Positions 36,060 through 46,687 of a stretch of 64,000 nucleotides of DNA are shown here, one piece after another. The notes below the pieces were generated by a model that saw only the letters and a list, made by a program, of their open reading frames with translations, was not told where the DNA came from and ran no database searches. Source of the DNA: Laguncularia racemosa (taxonomy: Eukaryota; Streptophyta; Magnoliopsida; Myrtales; Combretaceae). Each line of letters opens with the position of its first letter. The first letter of the stretch is position 1. Location of the stretch: NCBI GenBank assembly GCA_037954665.1, contig JBBMOL010000016.1:8432001-8496000 (forward strand), in the 5' to 3' direction. A program made the position numbers and the translations under genes.

Positions 36060-36410
36060 GGCGCTTCAAACTTCTTCGAATAAGCTCAAATCTGGCGATT
36101 TGGATAAACCCATATTTTTCCGTTTTTTAGATTTGATTTTATCCAACCTATTTGATGCCGATTTGTTGTAATCTTATGATTTATCTAGATAATTAGGTTT
36201 TAGATTTATTGAAATCCAAAAAGATTCGAAGAAATCCAGCAATTTCAGCCTTATCGGACTTCTGCCGGATTTTTCTCCGGCTGGGCTTGCGAAGAAGACG
36301 ATCACGCGCGGCACGCGTGACTTCCCTCGGCCAATCACACGCTGCCACGTGGCAGCTTCAGGCGAAAGGCAAAAAATAAAAAATAAAAATTGCATAGAGT
36401 GCTCGGGGGA

Positions 36411-36476
36411 GGATTCGAACTCGCGACCTCTAGCCTCCACACTTTCCCCATGCGCACACACGAGCCAGCTGAGCTG
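36411..36476 (-). promoter_or_regulatory. tRNA-like Pol III A/B-box module in C 5' LTR
   Basis: Minus-strand CAGCTCAGCTGG (A box, 11 of 12 consensus positions) and GAGTTCGAATCC (B box, full GWTCRANNC match), span 66 nt. The 3' half resembles the T-arm of elongator tRNA-Met (GAGGTCG.GAGTTCGA). It does not fold into a full tRNA by eye. Confidence 0.6.
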
Positions 36477-36767
36477 GCCCAATTTCCCGATTTTATTTAC
36501 ATCGCAAATTGTACATATGCAATACAATTTTTCCATTTTTTTGTATTTTTTGGAATTTCAAAAATTTGTAAAAATTATTTAATCCTTATTATTGCTATTT
36601 CTGAAATCATTTTTCAAAATTGATGTGTTTTCCTATTTATTTTTATTTTTTTGAATATTTTCATTATTTATGCTAAATTAGAGAAAATTAGAAAAAATTG
36701 GAAAAAATTGAAAATTGATTATTATTGATTATTATTCATTCCTAGGGCAAAAAATGGGGTGTTTACA

Positions 36768-38266
36768 TTTATGAAAGCCAATATTCGATACAAATTTCGT
36801 TGAGTCGAGTTTTTACTTTTTACAAGCAAAGTTAATATCCCTGAATGGTCGATAATCCAAATCAATTCCCATCACCACAAATATTCCTAAACACATTACC
36901 CACCACTTCGCCAATGAAAGATAAACACTAAAATGATAATTAATCTCAATATATTTGGTAATATAGTTCCATCTACTTTTGAGCATTAGAACATAGTGCA
37001 TTAGTAGGGTAACATTACCATCAAAAGAGCCATGTGCATAAAGAAAGGAAGCACATCAAGATTTTCAATCCCGTGTCAAGATAAGAAGAAGAGAAGTAGA
37101 AACAAACTAGCTCGAAGGATCGGTTGTTTGGTGGCTGTCCACGATAAACTGACAAGCATATTAAAATAAATAACTATCATCATATCATGAAAGGCATCAC
37201 ATCATTTAGCTCAGTCAGTAGAAAGCATATTCAGAAGCATAAGATGAGTTAGCCTATAGTTGGGCATTTGTCTAAACATTCCTTTTAATAGGGTAGTCAG
37301 CCCAAAAAGGGGTACTTTCCTAGATCTTTTCTAAGGTCAGCCTATAAAGGCACATTTTTTGAGATATCATTTCTACCATAGGTTAGTCAGCCCAAGATGG
37401 GCACTTTCCTAAAAATCTGTTCTCAAGGTCAGCTCACAAGCGCACTTTTTGAAACACTTCTATCATAGGTTAGTCAACCCAAGATGGGCACTTTCCTAAA
37501 CATCTGTTCTCAAGGTCAGCTCATAAGGGCACTTTTTAAGACAATTCTATCATAGGTTAGTCAGCCCAAGATGGGCACTTTCCTAAAAAGTTGTTCTCAA
37601 GGTCAGCTCATAAGGGCACTTTTTGAGACAACTTTATCATAGGTTAGTCAGCCCAAGATGGGCACTTTCCTAAAAATTCGTTCTTAAGGTTAGCTCATAA
37701 GGGCACTTTTTGAGACACTCTATCATAGGTTAGTTAGCCCAAGATGGGCACTTTTCTAAAAAAAAAAAAAATCTATCTCAAGGTTAGCCTATAGGGGGCA
37801 CTTTTTGAAGCATTTTATCAAAGGTTAGTCAGCCCATGATGGGCACTTTCCTAGACTCTCCCGATTAGTCAACTCATGGGGTACTTTTTGGAAATATTCT
37901 TCCAAGCAGTTGCTAGTCTAACCAGACGCTTCTGTTGACAGGTAGCCAGCTCATAAGGGCGCTTCCTAAGTAAATTTTCTTTCCAAGGTTGCTAGTATGA
38001 TAAGACGCTTCCTATCATCATTTCTTCTACACAATGCTTGAGGTGTTTCCTGTCACCAATTAGTCAACCCATAAAGCACTTTTTGGGGAGGGGACATTAC
38101 TCTAAATTGTTAGGACCATCTTAAATCGTGGGATTATTGGCTTTTGGAGCATTTTTCTACCAAAAACAAATTCCAGGTAACCAGTCAAACCAAGGTGTTA
38201 TCTATTTAAGAGGCAAAAAATGACGTCTTTCTTGTCTTTGTAGCTAAGTTTTTCAAATTTTACCAC
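36768..38266 (+). repeat. Element B 3' region with minisatellite
   Basis: This is the continuation of element B after element C. From about 37240 to 37860 the units TTAGTCAGCCCAAGATGGGC and ACTTTCCTAAAAATC alternate with AGGTCAGCTCATAAGGGCAC and CTTTTTGAGAC, with a period of about 85-95 bp. Diverged units extend toward 38100. An open minus frame at 36813-37001 is discussed under findings. Confidence 0.8.
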
Positions 38267-38279
38267 AAAGAGGGGCAGC
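38267..38279 (+). other. Polypurine tract, element B
   Basis: AAAGAGGGGCAGC immediately before the TGTAAAC start of the 3' LTR, equivalent to the tracts of A and C. Confidence 0.75.
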
Positions 38280-40408
38280 TGTAAACACCTCATTTTTTCC
38301 CTAGGAATGAATAATAATCAATAATAATCAATTTCTAATTTTTTCCAATTTTTCCCTAATTTAGAATAAATAATAAAAATATTCAAAAAAATAAAAATAA
38401 ATAGGAAAACACATCAATTTTGAAAAATGATTTTAGAAATGGCAATAATAAGCAATAAATAATTTTTATAAATTTTTTAAATTTCAAAAAATACAAAAAA
38501 ATAAAAAAATCGCATTGCATATATGCAATTTGTGAAATTAGAAAAATCGGGAAAATGGGCTAGCCCAGCTGGTCCGGACCATGGTCTAAGGCGCATGTAG
38601 GAGGGCTCGGTCGCAGGTTCGAAACGCGGGGGAAGCAGTTTCCGCGTTTTGTGTTTTTCTTACTTATCCAGGACACATGGCAACCTCTGATTGGCTGGAG
38701 GGAACGCACGCGCCGGGTGCATGATCATCTCCTACCTCGGGTCCAAGATCGCCGGTGAAGGAAAATTTCGAATTTCGGCCATTTTGATTCGATTTTTTGC
38801 ACAAATCCGACAGATCTTCAACAGAATTGAGATAAACATCATCTAATTGGAATCAAATCTCAACAAATCAAAGGATTTACACGAATCAGAGTTGGTTTAT
38901 TTAATCGTCGATCCGATTTGCTTCGATTAGAGGAAATCCGAGTTTATCTAGCTCGATTTTAAGCGCCTATAAATAGAGGAGGAGGGGAGGAAGCCGAATC
39001 ACATATCACAATTGAGAGAAAGTGAAAAAAGAGAGCAAATCGGAGAGCATCAAAGGAAACCCAAAATCGCGATCATCGATCGGAGCTGAGCCACCACCAG
39101 GAGACGTTTTGAGAGCGAACCACCATCACCATTGGATTCAGCACCCTCGAGAAGCTAGGATTCGACACCTCACCCGTTGCAAAAGGCCGCCGGAACGCCG
39201 TGAACGAGCACTCCCCGTCGCCGTGACCGACCAATCCGACCCGACCCGATTCAACCCGACCGACCCGACCCGCGCGCCGACCCAGATCCAGGTAAGTCGG
39301 ATTTTCCGGATTTTTCCAATTTATTTATTTTTTTCTTTAATTTATTTTTATTCCGATTTTATTTATTATTTGTTATTTATTTATTAATTTGTTGGTTATT
39401 TATTTATTTATTTGTTTATGTTTTATTTTATATAAATAGGAAAATGTTAGAAATTAGATTTCTTTAGGATTTAATAATGTAAAATAATAAAAATGTAGAA
39501 AAACAATATAAATATTAGAAAAATAATAATAAAACTTTAGGTTTTAAAATAGGATAGATAATAGTTTAGGATAAATTTTTTAACAAAAATTATAAAAATC
39601 ATAAAAAAACTATAAAAATCATGAAAACTCATAAAAATTATAAAAAATTATAGAAGAATAAGGAAAAATCGAAAAGAAATAAAAAATCATAAAAATCATA
39701 AAAATTACAAAAAATAAAATTAATAAAAATTCAAAAATTATAAAAAATAGAAAAAAATAAGTTTTAGCACTTAGAAAAAATCATTTTCTCAAATAAATCC
39801 AAAATTGATGTTTTCCCCAAAAGTTATTTTCAAAGATCAAATTACTAAGCTTAGGTTTAGATTTTTTAGAAAAATCCAAAAAATGTTAAAAACATAAATC
39901 GAAAGAGATTTTCAAATTAAAATTCACAAACCCACTAAATATTTTCAGGAAAAGCGAACTACGGCTTGTTTGATCCTGACTAGCAGGTACGCAGGCACCC
40001 ATTTGGGTCAACCTATAAAAATGGAATAAAAAATTATTTTCTTAGAATAATAAAAAACGTAATAAAAAGTAACAGAAACAAAATAAAAGACATTTCTAGA
40101 TAGTAACAATTTTAGGAGACTAGGTGATAACCGTAAGGTTTTAATAGGTTAACCTCCGGACTTAGAAACTCTGGTTTTCCCTTTTCCTCTTTTCACAAAA
40201 ACGAGAAGGGGAAATAACGACGACTAGTGGTCTAAATTAAGACTAATTCGCTCCTTTAGTCTTAATTCAATATTTCCCAACAACAGTTGGGTGGCGACTC
40301 CAAAAATCAAACGAAATTCCTAATTCAAGTCGAGGATCTACATTAGATGAGCATAGGGTCTAGTCGAGATCAGATTAGGAATGGGAATTCAAAAAAATAG
40401 ACTCGACA
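38280..40408 (+). repeat. Element B 3' LTR
   Basis: TGTAAACACCTC to GACTCGACA, followed by the GGAAG target duplication. It keeps the full tRNA-like module (38561-38626), TATA box (38968-38975), CAG|GTAAGT donor (39292), acceptor (39948) and 38-nt micro-exon (39949-39986). It therefore preserves motifs that the 5' copy lost. Confidence 0.95.
38561..38626 (+). promoter_or_regulatory. tRNA-like Pol III A/B-box module in B 3' LTR
   Basis: TAGCCCAGCTGG is an exact A box. GGTTCGAAACG is an exact GWTCRANNC B box. The span of 66 nt is slightly longer than in a typical intronless tRNA gene. This is the best-preserved copy in the window. Confidence 0.65.
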
Positions 40409-40413
40409 GGAAG

Positions 40414-41341
40414 CACTCTTCAAAGTGTTTAAACAGATCCAAGTACCTGAAGGAATCGTTACAGACAAAATAAGTCACGTGGCGGATTCTATTTTCACCA
40501 TGGACCAGATATCTTTCTCCCCTGAAGAGCTAGGAGAAGATGGAGACCAACATACAAAACCACTATTCATAGTGGTAAGGTGCAACGACACGATTGTCTC
40601 CCGAGTACTCATCGACAACGGTCATCCCTCAATGTGTGCCCGTTGGCTACCCTCAACTTATTTGGGGTCGATCCAAGCAATATTAAACCTAGCTCGATGG
40701 TGGTCAGGGCTTTTGACGGGTCAAAAAGAGACATAGTAGGGGAGATAAACTTGCCGGTGGAGATTGGCCCGCAAGTGTTCTACATATCCTTTCAAGTCCT
40801 CGACATCCCAAGATCTTTCAACCTACTTTTGGGAAGGCCCTAAATACATACCGTTGGAGCCATACCCTTCAGTCTCCATTAGAGGGTCAAATTCATTGCA
40901 AATGGGCAGATAATCACTGTGCTGGGCAAGCAAGATTATGCCATCTACAAAGAAACCATCATACCATACATTGGGGATGATGGTTCCGAAGACCTTGGTC
41001 TTCAGATATTCAACGAGGTGAATATGGTGACCAGCAAGGAAGGCCATCAATTTAAGGAGGGGTAGCAAGGGACGTTTGAACTAGGGTACATTCCTACAAG
41101 CCAGGAAGAAGCACAAGCCAGAGGTGTTAGAGGCAGGAAGAAAGAGAAGCCAAGCAACACCCAGATGCGTATTCCACCCCTCCAATAATCATTCAGATAA
41201 GCAACTATCATTCAAGAGCTAAGGATAAGCGAAGATGATGTCAGCAATGGGAGCCTAACCCCTCGCATGTCCAAACAGCATCCAGCTCTCAATAATTGGT
41301 TCTGTTATCCTATTGATAGCTCTAGGTCAGCTCAAGGATAG
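40414..41341 (+). pseudogene. Element A gag-pro, 3' part
   Basis: Continues the gene cut at 16685. After the GGAAG duplication the frame resumes ALFKVFKQIQVPEG. It covers the aspartic protease with RVLIDNG (one frame) and SLNVCPLATLNLF after a small frameshift near 40620, then SFNLLLGRP followed by a stop at 40840. More stops lie near 40882, 41064 and 41188. The end is HPALNNWFCYPIDS and a TAG at 41339, inside the predicted pol intron. Confidence 0.88.
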
Positions 41342-41443
41342 GGAATGGTTTTTAAATGATTTTTATTGAGACTTCTTTACATAATTCAATAAATTATAGT
41401 TTGTCTTACTTATATATATCTGCTTTCATTTTACTTCACCCAA
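41326..41443 (+). other. Decayed gag-pro/pol intron, element A (acceptor lost)
   Basis: Donor CTAG|GTCAGC is kept, but the acceptor position reads CACCCAA where B and C have TTACCCAG or TTACTCAG. One G-to-A-type change destroyed the AG. Even with splicing, a TAG follows shortly in the pol frame (GAACATTAG). Confidence 0.65.
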
Positions 41444-44400
41444 ATCTCCTACCATCGAACATTAGGGACATTTCGCGCAGGTAGAAAATAAAAACGCTGA
41501 TATCTTTTCTAACACTACTGGGTCAGCCATTGGAGGTGATATCCTTGACCACGAAATAATACAAGAAAATTGGCAAAAACATGAACAAAGTGGAATTTCA
41601 ATCGACGAGCCGGTGGAAATAGTAAATCTAGGAAGCATTGAGAAACCTAAAAACCTCAAGATCGGGACCAGTTTAAGTGCCAAGCAAAAACATGAGATGA
41701 CCGAGCTGTTAATTGAGTATGCAGATGTGTTCGCCTGGTCATATGGCGACATGCCGGGATTAGACCAATCAATAGTAGTTCACAGGCTTCCCACAAGGGA
41801 AGATGTCAAACCTAAAAAATAGAAATTGAGAAGATTTAGGCCTGACATCTTATTAAAGATTAAAGAGGAAGTCAAGAAACTACTAGAAGTAGGGTTCATT
41901 GAAGTATCCGACTACCCAGAATAGGTAGCAAATATAGTCCCCATTCTAAAAAAGAATGGAAAAGTATGCATATGCGTAGACTTCCGGGACTTAAACCAAG
42001 CTACGCTAAAGGATAACTTCCCCCTACCTCACATTGATGTTCTGGTAGACAACATTGTAGGAAACCATCTTTTCTCATTTATGAACGGTTTCTCAAGATA
42101 TAATCAAATAAAAATGGTTGATGAAGATAAAACTAAGATGACTTTCATCACAATATGGGGGACTTTCTGTTATAAAGTCATGCCTTTTGGTTTGAAAAAC
42201 ACCGGGGCAACATATCAGAGAGTCATGGTCACGATACTTCATGACATGATGCATCGAGAAGTCGAAGTATACGTCGACGATATGATAGCCAAGTCTAAAA
42301 AAGAAGAGAGCCATACAGATATCCTGAGGAAGTTGTTTAAGCGACTGAGAAAATTCCAGCTCAAGTTAAACTCAGAGAAGTGCACTTTCGGGGTCACAAC
42401 GGGCAAATTGTTACGGTTTGTCATAAGCCGGGAAGGCATTAAAATCGACCCTGACAAAGTAAATTCTATATTAGAGCTACCTTCCCCACGCACTATCAAA
42501 GAAGTAAGAGGTTTGCTGGGAAGGTTGAATTATATAGCTCGTTTTATCTCACAGCTCACAGATAAGTGCCGACCACTATTCGTCTGTTGAAAAAGAATGC
42601 TACAGTAGAATGGGACGACGAATGTGAAAAAGCATTCAGGACGATCAAAGACTATCTCATAAAACCTTCAGTCTTGATAGCCCCAAAGCAAGGGAAGCCC
42701 TTATTCTTATACCTCACGATATTCCTTGAATCCATGGGATGCGTGTTGGGACAAAAAGATGAAGAAGGAAGAGAGCGTTCCATATACTACTAAAGCAAGA
42801 AATTTACAGACGGGGAATAGAGGTATTCAGAAGTAGAGAGGACTTGCTGTGCTCTGATTTGGGTCATGCATCGATTGAGGCAATATACCCTTTACTATCA
42901 TATTGAGCTGCTGACAAGACATGAACCTTTAAAGTACTTGGCAGAGAAACCCGTTTTGATAGAGAGAATCTCCAAATGGCAAATGCTCTTATCAGAGTTT
43001 GATATCACATACACAAATCAAAACTCGATGAAAGGGCAATCTTTAGCCGACCAATTGGCAGAACACCCTGTCAAGGGAAATTCCCAAGAGCCATAAGTTC
43101 AATTCCCTAATGAAAATATATTAACAGTGGAAGGTACACCAGTAGAAGACTGTGAAATAGAGTAGAACCCTAAGTGGAAGATGTTCTTCGACAGAGCTGC
43201 CAATGTATTCGGTTGTGGGATCGGGGCAGTGTTGATATCCCCAAACGGAACACAATTCCCTTTAGCAACAAGGCTCACATTTCCATATACCAATAATATC
43301 GCGGAATATGAGGCATGCATCATCGGCCTCAAAATGGCTTACTACATGGAAATCCGTGAATTAGAAGTATACGGAGATTCATCACTTATCATATTACAGA
43401 CAAGAGGGGAATACAAGACTAAAGACCTCAAACTGGTACCATAACATCAACATTTGACAGAGCTAATAGAAGAATTCAAGGCAATTGCTTTCACATATGT
43501 CCCAAGAACTCAGAATCAGTTTGCAGATGCACTCGCTACACTATCATTTATGATCCAGATAACAGGAGGAGCCGAAGTCCAACCATTGAAAATAGACATC
43601 GAAAATCGGCCCGCCTACTATTTGGCAATTGAAAAAGCACAAGATGATAAGCCTTGGTATCATGACGTCAAAACTTTTCTCCAAGAAAGCAAATACCCTG
43701 AAATGGCTAGCAAGAATGACTAAAGAACACTCGGAAGGTTAGCAAGTCATTTCTTATTAAGTGGGTCTATACTTTACAAAAGATCGTCTGATACCACCTT
43801 ACTAAGATGTGTGGATAAAAATGAAGCATGCGAACTGATGAAAGAAGTACATGAAGGGGTATGTGGACCTCATACGAACGGTTACATGTTAGCCCAAAAA
43901 ATCATGAGGTTAGGTTACTATTGGTTAACCATGGAATTAGATTACATAAAATATGTCAAGCACTGTCATTTGTGTTAAGTGTACGCAAACCGGATAAATG
44001 CTCTACCCAATGAGTTGCACTCATTGTCAGCACCATGGCCTTTCTCCATGTGGGGAATCGACATAATAGGCCCAATCACTCCAATAGCATCTAATGGCCA
44101 CGAGTTTATATTGGTAGCCATTGATTACTTCACCAAGTGGGTAGAAGCTTCATCATATACCAATGTCACCAAAGGGGTAATAGTCCGTTTCTTGAAGAGG
44201 GATATAATAGCTCGATACGGAGTTCCTGAGTCAATCATCACCGACAACGGTACCAATCTTAATAACAAATCGATGACAGGTTTATGTCAACAGTTCCACA
44301 TAAACCATAGAAATTCAACTCCCTACCGACCTTAGATGAACGGGGCAGTAGAAGCAGCCAACAAGAATATAAAAACGATCATCGAAAAAATGACAACTAC

Positions 44401-44902
44401 TTACAAAGATTGGCCCGAGATGTTGCCGTTTGCTCTCATGGCTTATAGGACCTCAATTAGAACATCTACCGGAGCTACCCCATATTCATTGGTATATGGC
44501 ACTGAGGCAGTCTTGCCAATCGAGGTCGAAATACCATCATTCTGAATTCTATCAGAAACTCAGTTAACTGAAGCAGACTGGGTGAAGAAGAGGCTCGATC
44601 AGCTGAATCTGATTGATGAAAAAAGACTCACTGCATTATGTCATGGCCAGTGTTACCAACAAAGGATGGCCTGAGCATTTAACAAGAAAATGAGGCCTCG
44701 ATGGTTCAAAGAAGGGGATTTGGTGCTAAAGAAAGTTCTCCTGAATGCCCAAGATTCCAGAGGGAAATTTACCTCAAACTATGAGGGACCATATGTGGTG
44801 AAGAAGATATTGTCTGGAGGTGCTCTAATATTAACCCAAATGGATGGTCCAGAATTGAGAGACCCCATTAATGCAGATGGTGTTAAGATATAATATCCTT
44901 AG
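41444..44902 (+). pseudogene. Element A pol: RT, two RNase H domains, integrase (broken)
   Basis: Same domain order as element B pol. RT has YADVFAWSYGDMPGLDQS, then KVMPFGLKNTGATYQR and catalytic YVDDMIA. RNase H is at about 42590-43090. The archaeal-like RNase H begins KMFFDRAANVFGCGIG, with DR where B has DG, and continues with NNIAEYEACIIGLK and YGDSSLII. Integrase carries WGIDIIGPITP, DYFTKWVEA and TDNGTN. Stops at about 41820, 41922, 42588, 42791, 43094, 43162, 43442, 43721, 43976, 44333, 44543, 44671 and 44891 show long decay. The end corresponds to YYP-stop at 44902. Confidence 0.9.
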
Positions 44903-46674
44903 GCAAGGGAATTGAAATTTTGCCAATGTTTATGAAAGCCAATATTCAATACAAATTTCGTTAAGTCTAGTTTTCATTTTTTTACAAGAAAAGTTAATGT
45001 CTCTGAATGGTCAATAATTCCAACCAATTCTCGTTAAAATAAACATCCCTAAACACATTATCCATCACTTCACTAATGAATGATAATGAATCTCAATAAA
45101 TTTTATGATATAATTCTACCTACTTTTGAGCATTGAACCTGGTGCATTAATAGGATAACACTACCGTCAAAAGAGTCATAAGCACAAGAAAGGAAGCGCA
45201 TCAAGACCTTCAACCCTGTGTTAAAGCAAGAGTAAGTGAAGTGGGAGTAAACCAGCACAAATGTTCAGTTGTTTGGTTGTTATCTATGATAAATTGGCAA
45301 ACATATTAAAATAAATAACTATCATCCACATATCACGAAAACATCAAATCATTTAGCTTAGTCAGTAAAAGCATGTTAAAAAGCATAAGGTTAGTCAACC
45401 CACATTGGGGCACTTCCCTAAACATCCTCTCATAGGGTCAGCACAATAGGACATCTTTCGAAACATGCATTCCTACCATAGGTTAGTCAGCCCACATTGG
45501 GGCACTTCCCTAAACATTCTCTCTTAGGGTTAGCCCATAAGGGCACTTTTTGAGACATTTCTCCCCATAGATTAGTCAGCCCACAATAGGGCACTTGTCT
45601 AAACATCCCCTTGAAAATGTCAGCCCACATTGGGGCACTTCCCTGAATATCCTCTCGTAGGGTTAACACATTGGGGCACCTTTTGAGACATGTATTCTTA
45701 CCATAGGTTAGTCAGCCCACATTGCGGCACTTCCCTAAATATTCTCTCTTAGGGTTAGCCTATAAGGGCACTTTTTGAGACGTTTCTCCCTATAGGTTAG
45801 TCAGCCCACAATGGGGCACTTCCCCAAATATCTCTTCTTAAGGTCAACCTGTAGGGGTACCTTTCGAAACATTTCTTCCCCAGGGTTGTGAGTCTAAGAA
45901 GACACTTCCCACCACATGTTAGTTAGCCCACAATGGGGCAATCCACCTTTTGAGGCATGTCCTCTCGCTAGAGGTTAGTTAGCCTGCAAAGGGGGCACTT
46001 TCCTAGACACCCTTTCTTGAAGTTAGCTCACCAGAGCACTTTTTGAAGCTATCAATTAGTTAGCTCATAGGAGCACTTTTTGAACCCACCGATTAGTTAA
46101 CTCAAAAGAAGCATTTTTCAAATCTATCGACTAGTTAGCTCGTAGGAGCACTTTTTGAATCTATCAATTAGTCAGCTCATGGGAGCACTTTTTCAAATTT
46201 GTCGATAAACGATTAGTCAGCTCATAAGAGCACTCTTTAAAGGTGTTTTCCCCAAACAGTCGCTAGTCTAGCCAGACGCTTCTGTTGACAGGTAGCCAGC
46301 TCGTAAGAGTGCTTCCTAAGACAATCTTCTCTTCAAGGTTGCTAGTCTGATAAGACTCTTCCTATCATCAGATATTCCACTTACAATAACATACTCCTAA
46401 ACAATCCTCGAGATGTTTCCTATCGCTAATTAGTCAGCCCATAGAGCACTTTTGGGAGGATACATTACTCCATGATTGTTAGGTTGTTTAAGACCATTCC
46501 CTAAGCAATACTAACCATCACAAAATACTCGTGAGATTATTAGCTCGTGGAGTATTTTCCTACTAGAGACCCAATTCTAGATAACCAGCCAAACCAAGGC
46601 ATTATTCACCTAGTCAAGAGGCAAAAAATGGCATCTTTTTTGTCTTTGTAGTTAAGTTTTTCAAACTTTACTAC
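44903..46674 (+). repeat. Element A 3' region with minisatellite
   Basis: From about 45380 to 46270 the unit TTAGTCAGCCCACATTGGGG plus CACTTCCCTAAACATCCTCT recurs, mixed with GGTTAGCCCATAAGGGCAC and ACTTTTTGAGAC half-units. The array is longer and more diverged than in B and C. A second, shorter motif AGCTCATAGGAGCACTTTTT (period about 45-50 bp) occupies 46030-46230. The sequence then runs to the polypurine tract. Confidence 0.8.
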
Positions 46675-46687
46675 AAAGAGGGGCAGT
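46675..46687 (+). other. Polypurine tract, element A
   Basis: AAAGAGGGGCAGT next to the TGTAAGCACC start of the 3' LTR. Confidence 0.75.

Larger units (their letters stand above)
23927..36767 (-). mobile_element. Element C: youngest Tat/Ogre-type element, nested in B, minus strand
   Basis: Inserted 31 bp after the pol stop of element B, with a perfect target duplication TTTAT (23922-23926 and 36768-36772). It is 12.84 kb long with LTRs of about 2.14 kb. It contains primer site, ORF1, gag-pro with only two in-frame stops, the small intron and a pol gene with about 1.77 kb deleted between RT and integrase. Restoring that length gives ~14.6 kb, close to element A. It lies opposite in strand to A and B and is the last of the three insertions. 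Confidence 0.95.
34632..36767 (-). repeat. Element C 5' LTR
   Basis: Runs on minus from TGTAAACACCCC at 36767 to GACTCGACA at 34632. In the first ~180 bases of the GACTCGACA end I count about seven differences from the 3' copy. It contains the tRNA-like module (36411-36476), TATA box (36052-36059), GTAAGT donor with a mutated preceding base (35755), acceptor at 35088 and a 37-nt micro-exon (35087-35051). Open frames 36174-36623 and 35633-35815 are LTR sequence. Confidence 0.95.
16686..40408 (+). mobile_element. Element B: Tat/Ogre-type element nested in element A
   Basis: Flanked by a perfect target duplication GGAAG (16681-16685 and 40409-40413) that splits the gag-pro gene of element A. 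LTRs are about 2.13 kb. Without element C and its TTTAT duplication, B is about 10.9 kb. That is roughly 3.7 kb shorter than A, because most of ORF1 and nearly all of gag-pro are deleted. RT, both RNase H domains and integrase are present but frameshifted. It is on the same strand as A. Confidence 0.95.

Noticed and set aside
36411..36476. Possible functional tRNA gene from the A/B boxes
   Set aside because: I cannot form acceptor or anticodon stems, and the copies vary outside the boxes, so it is listed only as a tRNA-like module.
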